Shown one piece after another: positions 6,187 to 8,679 of a stretch of DNA of 8,679 nucleotides. The notes below the pieces were generated by a model. It searched no databases, had not been told where the DNA came from, and saw nothing but the letters and a program-made list of their open reading frames with translations. The position numbers and the translations under genes are program-made. The DNA comes from Parvularculaceae bacterium (lineage in GTDB: Bacteria > Pseudomonadota > Alphaproteobacteria > Caulobacterales > Parvularculaceae): positions 1-8,679 of the forward strand of contig SHAI01000104.1 of NCBI GenBank assembly GCA_004213235.1. Reading direction: 5' to 3'. Every line of letters starts with the position of its first letter. Position 1 is the stretch's first letter.

Positions 6187-6999
6187 TTATGAATCCGGGG
6201 CGATACCATCGCGATGCCGCATGGTTAAATAGACCCGGCGCGCCACCATCATCAAGGCGATCCATAGGGCAATGACCGCCGTCGCGAGAGCAATGTGAAT
6301 TGGCTGCAGATTGGCAAGATAGGTTGATACCCCAATTGTGCCATCTTTTAAGCTGAGTTGTTCTGGCGCGACCGCCCCAAGGACCGCAATGAAGGCGATT
6401 TTTGGAATAATGCCAACGCCCGAACCACCCCAAAATTTCCACAGGGGAATTTTAGCCGCCCCAGCTGCGCCGTTGACCACAATGAAGGGCGCCGATGGCA
6501 CAACACGGATAAGCGCACAGGCGACAATGCCGCGCCGATGCAAAAATGAAATCAGCCCGGCAGTGTGCTCCCCGCCGAGCCTGTGCACCCAATCACCGCC
6601 GAGAAATCGGCCAATTCCAAAGGTGAGTGACGCGCTCACCATGGTCGCGAGCCACGCATAAGCTGCTCCATTCCAGGGGCCAAACCAAAATATGGTTGCT
6701 GTGATCAACAGGACCTGCGGGAAACCTGTCAGAGCCAAAATGGCGTAAACCGCAATCACGCCAAAAATGGCAAAAGGCGATGTGGCAATGGTTTCGAAAA
6801 GGAGGAAAAGACCGCCTTCCTCACCCAGATTGAAGAAGCGCTGGCCGAAGACCAACATGGTGAACAAAAATCCGAGGACGAGGAACGTCGCCGCCAAAGA
6901 TGTCGCTGTCCGCGTGTTCATCCCGGACAGGAACCGAGCCATTCGCTGCAACCACACACCCATAAACCAGCGTACCCAAGACATTTTGGCGACCGCCAT
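6187..6999 (-). CDS. VTT-domain (TVP38/TMEM64-like, DedA superfamily) membrane protein
   Basis: This is a polytopic inner-membrane protein of 270 residues. Helices are suggested at about 33-53, 75-100, 105-130, 155-180, 190-212 and 232-253. Family signatures, numbered from the ATG at 6999, are a short hydrophobic segment with GFPQVLLIT near 92-100, FGPWNGAAYAWLATMVSA leading to GIGRFLGG (128-135), and RVVPSAPFIVVNGAAG (165-180) with Arg165, Pro168, Pro171, Phe172 and Asn176, followed by the glycine-rich GGSGVGIIPK. VTT proteins include lipid scramblases, and the related DedA proteins recycle undecaprenyl phosphate, but the substrate here is unknown. The ATG at 6999 directly follows a TTG; ATGs at 6984 and 6942 are alternatives and no Shine-Dalgarno decides. 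It sits 96 bases after miaA and 198 before mreB, on the same strand. Confidence 0.85.
   Translation of the reverse strand: MAVAKMSWVRWFMGVWLQRMARFLSGMNTRTATSLAATFLVLGFLFTMLVFGQRFFNLGEEGGLFLLFETIATSPFAIFGVIAVYAILALTGFPQVLLITATIFWFGPWNGAAYAWLATMVSASLTFGIGRFLGGDWVHRLGGEHTAGLISFLHRRGIVACALIRVVPSAPFIVVNGAAGAAKIPLWKFWGGSGVGIIPKIAFIAVLGAVAPEQLSLKDGTIGVSTYLANLQPIHIALATAVIALWIALMMVARRVYLTMRHRDGIAPDS
6981..6995. repeat. 15-bp direct repeat, copy 2 (at the start of the VTT gene)
   Basis: This is the second exact copy of ACATTTTGGCGACCG, the first being at 4932-4946. Here it covers codons 2 to 7 of the VTT gene, including an alternative ATG start at 6984. On the minus strand both copies read CGGTCGCCAAAATGT. 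Confidence 0.6.
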
Positions 7000-7069
7000 C
7001 AAAGCAGGCGCAATTTCCTACTGCGTGCTTGTCGATAACGATCGCAAGAACGTATGGCAATTTAAACTC

Positions 7070-7090
7070 GCTGAGGATCATGTCCCCAGC
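7070..7090 (-). terminator. Hairpin just after miaA, possible terminator or attenuator
   Basis: On the minus strand GCTGGGGA and TCCTCAGC form an 8-bp stem with one G-T wobble around a 5-base loop, beginning 5 bases after the miaA TGA. The sequence that follows, GAGTTTAAATT, is AT-rich but not a true T-run. It may reduce read-through from miaA into the VTT gene; it is not a textbook intrinsic terminator. Confidence 0.35.
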
Positions 7091-7095
7091 TTTGG

Positions 7096-8037
7096 TCAAA
7101 CGGCCAACTGCGCGGAAAGAGACTGGACGGCTTGATCGCTGGTTTCTACCCGTGGCCAATCTGCCGTTTGATTGCGAAACCATGTCAGCTGGCGTTTGGC
7201 GAGACGGCGCGTGTTCATTTTGGCCCGATCAATTGCATCATCGAGCAGGCTTATGTCTCCGCGCAAATGGGCCATCAGCTCTGCCGCGCCGAGCGCCTTC
7301 ATCACCGGCAAATCATCGCACACCCCCTGCGCGAGGAGGGTTTCAGCCTCCTGAAGCGCACCGTGATTCATCATCTGGTCGAAACGCGCATTACAGCGCT
7401 GATAAAGCGCCTCGCGCGGTGGTGCCAGGACGATACGTGCCTCAGGCACTGGCACGATCGGCGATGGCGCATCTTCTTGCCATGCCGATAATGGCCGGCC
7501 GGTCGCTTCAACGACTTCCCATGCCCGCAAATGGCGCTGTAGATCATTTTCCTTGATCCACGACATTGCTGGATCGCGGGCCAGAACTTCGGCCCGAAAG
7601 GCCACCACACCAATCTCTGACAGGCGTTTTTGCCCCGCTGATTTCACCTCATCGGGAATGTCTGGAATTTCCGATAAGCCATCAGTGAGCGCCCGAAAGT
7701 AAAGCCCGGTTCCGCCAACAATGATGCCAGTACCCCCCCTGGCCCATACCTTTTTCAGAACCATTCCCGCATCACGCGCCCAACGACCTGCAGAGCAGCG
7801 GTCGGCTGCCGCTAGATATCCAAATAAATGATGCGGGACATCACCGCGCTCCGCCAGGGTCGGCTGTGCCGACAAGATCGGCACATCGCGATAGACCTGC
7901 ATCGCATCGGCATTCACGATTTCTGCCGCCCCCTCGATTAAACGCGCCAGAGATAACGCCGTGGCGGTCTTGCCGCTCGCCGTCGGCCCTGCGATAAGGA
8001 TTGTTCGTCCCGTTTGTAAATTCAAATCATCTGGCAT
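7096..8037 (-). CDS. miaA: tRNA dimethylallyltransferase MiaA
   Basis: MiaA transfers the dimethylallyl group from dimethylallyl diphosphate to N6 of adenosine 37 in tRNAs that read codons starting with U, the first step towards ms2i6A, which stabilises codon pairing. Using the ATG at 8037 the protein has 313 residues, normal for the family. Motifs are the P-loop GPTASGKT (17-24), NADAMQVY (42-49) with the presumed general base Asp44, DVPHHLFGYL (66-75), VGGTGLYF (107-114) and the C-terminal KRQLTWFRNQ (281-290). Start choice: ATGs at 8058 and 8067 are also in frame, and the latter has a G-rich stretch upstream. Both would overlap serB, and 8037 gives the usual dozen residues before the P-loop strand. 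The start is therefore less certain than the gene. Confidence 0.96.
   Translation of the reverse strand: MPDDLNLQTGRTILIAGPTASGKTATALSLARLIEGAAEIVNADAMQVYRDVPILSAQPTLAERGDVPHHLFGYLAAADRCSAGRWARDAGMVLKKVWARGGTGIIVGGTGLYFRALTDGLSEIPDIPDEVKSAGQKRLSEIGVVAFRAEVLARDPAMSWIKENDLQRHLRAWEVVEATGRPLSAWQEDAPSPIVPVPEARIVLAPPREALYQRCNARFDQMMNHGALQEAETLLAQGVCDDLPVMKALGAAELMAHLRGDISLLDDAIDRAKMNTRRLAKRQLTWFRNQTADWPRVETSDQAVQSLSAQLAV
7970..7998 (+). promoter_or_regulatory. Candidate serB promoter inside the miaA 5' coding region
   Basis: TTGCCG (7970-7975) and GATAAG (7993-7998) are separated by 17 bases on the plus strand. Each matches the housekeeping consensus at four of six positions. A start near 8005 would give a leader of about 37 bases. 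Because only 4 bases separate serB from miaA, the serB promoter must lie within miaA whatever its exact sequence; this is the best match I saw. Confidence 0.25.
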
Positions 8038-8041
8038 CGGA

Positions 8042-8679
8042 ATGTCTGATAGCGTCATCAGCCTCATCTGCAACCCCGCCGAACCGGCCATAACGCCGAC
8101 GGTCATGCGCGATGTTGCCGCTGCGGCAAATATCGCCCCGCAATGGACCATTTTGCAACCCGGTATTGCCTGCGAAATGCCGATACGAGACACTCACGGC
8201 AGTGTTTTGCAACAAATTGCCCCGGCCATTGACGCTGCGCCAATCGACGTAAATATTCTGCATAGAAATGAAAGGCGCAAACGCCTTCTCATTGCGGACA
8301 TGGATTCAACTATTATCGAGCAGGAATGTATCGATGAACTTGCCGACTTTGCCGGCATTAAGGACGAGATTGCCGCGATCACTGAACAGGCTATGCGCGG
8401 CGAGCTTGATTTTGAGGCGTCCCTCACGGCGCGCGTTGCGCGCCTTTCCGGCCTTCATGAGGATACACTCCAGACTGCATTCCGGGAACGGATCAAGTTG
8501 ACACCGGGCGGGCGCTGCGCGGTTCAAACGATGAAAGCCCATGGTGCGATTTGCATCCTCGCATCGGGTGGATTTACCTATTTCACCTCCCGGATTGCCG
8601 AAGCGGTTGGCTTCGACACCCATGTCGCCAATGAATTATTGATTGAAAATAATGTGCTGACTGGCGAGGTCACACGCCC
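8042..8679 (+). CDS. serB: Phosphoserine phosphatase SerB, 5' part (cut by window edge)
   Basis: SerB hydrolyses O-phosphoserine to L-serine, the last step of the phosphorylated serine pathway, in the cytoplasm. There are 212 complete codons with no stop before the right edge. The N-terminal part (about 1-75) is the variable region seen in alphaproteobacterial SerB, opening MSDSVISLICNPAEPAITP. The HAD phosphatase core follows: motif I DMDSTI (86-91) with nucleophile Asp86 and acid/base Asp88, then QECIDELADFAG, the cap region with TEQAMRGELDFEASL (114-128), and motif II SGGF (175-178). The motif III Lys and the metal-binding GDGAND segment would lie beyond the edge, so integrity cannot be confirmed. 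The ATG at 8042 has only a weak Shine-Dalgarno, and no better upstream in-frame start is visible. It is divergent from miaA with a 4-base gap. Confidence 0.95.
   Translation, partial: MSDSVISLICNPAEPAITPTVMRDVAAAANIAPQWTILQPGIACEMPIRDTHGSVLQQIAPAIDAAPIDVNILHRNERRKRLLIADMDSTIIEQECIDELADFAGIKDEIAAITEQAMRGELDFEASLTARVARLSGLHEDTLQTAFRERIKLTPGGRCAVQTMKAHGAICILASGGFTYFTSRIAEAVGFDTHVANELLIENNVLTGEVTR

Noticed and set aside
6821..7183. Minus-strand reading frame of about 120 codons spanning the miaA-VTT gap
   Set aside because: It overlaps both miaA and the VTT gene in another frame and shows no family-like sequence; almost certainly a shadow.
8428..8444. Perfect hairpin GGCGCGC-GTT-GCGCGCC followed by TTT inside serB
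   Set aside because: It encodes an Ala-Arg-Val-Ala-Arg stretch with GCG/CGC codons in mid-gene; the simple composition explains it and termination there would destroy serB.
1..8679. Novel defence, mobile or biosynthetic system
   Set aside because: Eight well-known gene families fill nearly all the sequence; there are no integrases, transposases, repeat arrays or unassigned gene clusters.

Overview
The window reads as ordinary chromosome of an alphaproteobacterium with mid-range GC. The class is suggested by the tight divergent pair miaA/serB, the form of the MreB, PBP2 and SerB proteins, and the gene order mreB-mreC-mreD-mrdA-rodA. I cannot place it below class. No mobile element, CRISPR array, rRNA or tRNA is visible.

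Layout, reading the minus strand from right to left: miaA (tRNA dimethylallyltransferase, 8037-7096), a VTT/TVP38-type integral membrane protein (6999-6187), then the rod-shape operon mreB (5988-4948), mreC (4758-3748), mreD (3742-3227), mrdA/PBP2 (3222-1303) and rodA (1292-141). From mreC to rodA the genes are 4 to 10 bases apart, so they are almost certainly cotranscribed and probably translationally coupled. mreB is set off by 198 bases upstream, AT-rich over 6001-6120 (36% GC by count) and carrying promoter-like and operator-like sequence, and by 189 bases downstream containing a GC-rich inverted repeat. On the plus strand a single gene, serB (phosphoserine phosphatase), starts 4 bases from the miaA start and runs off the right edge. 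The left-most 140 bases hold no supported gene.

The five rod genes encode the elongation machine: MreB filaments under the inner membrane, the MreC/MreD membrane scaffold, and the RodA glycosyltransferase with its partner transpeptidase PBP2. MiaA and SerB are housekeeping enzymes of tRNA modification and serine synthesis. The VTT protein is the only member without an obvious job here. Its family includes lipid transporters or scramblases, so a role in lipid-carrier traffic for wall synthesis is a reasonable but untested idea.

I found no clear undescribed system. The points most worth a second look are a Tyr-to-Asn change in a highly conserved RodA motif inside a perfect DNA hairpin, the VTT gene next to mreB, an inverted repeat overlapping a possible mreB -35 element, a cation-free acidic tail on MreC, and a 15-base exact repeat at two gene edges.
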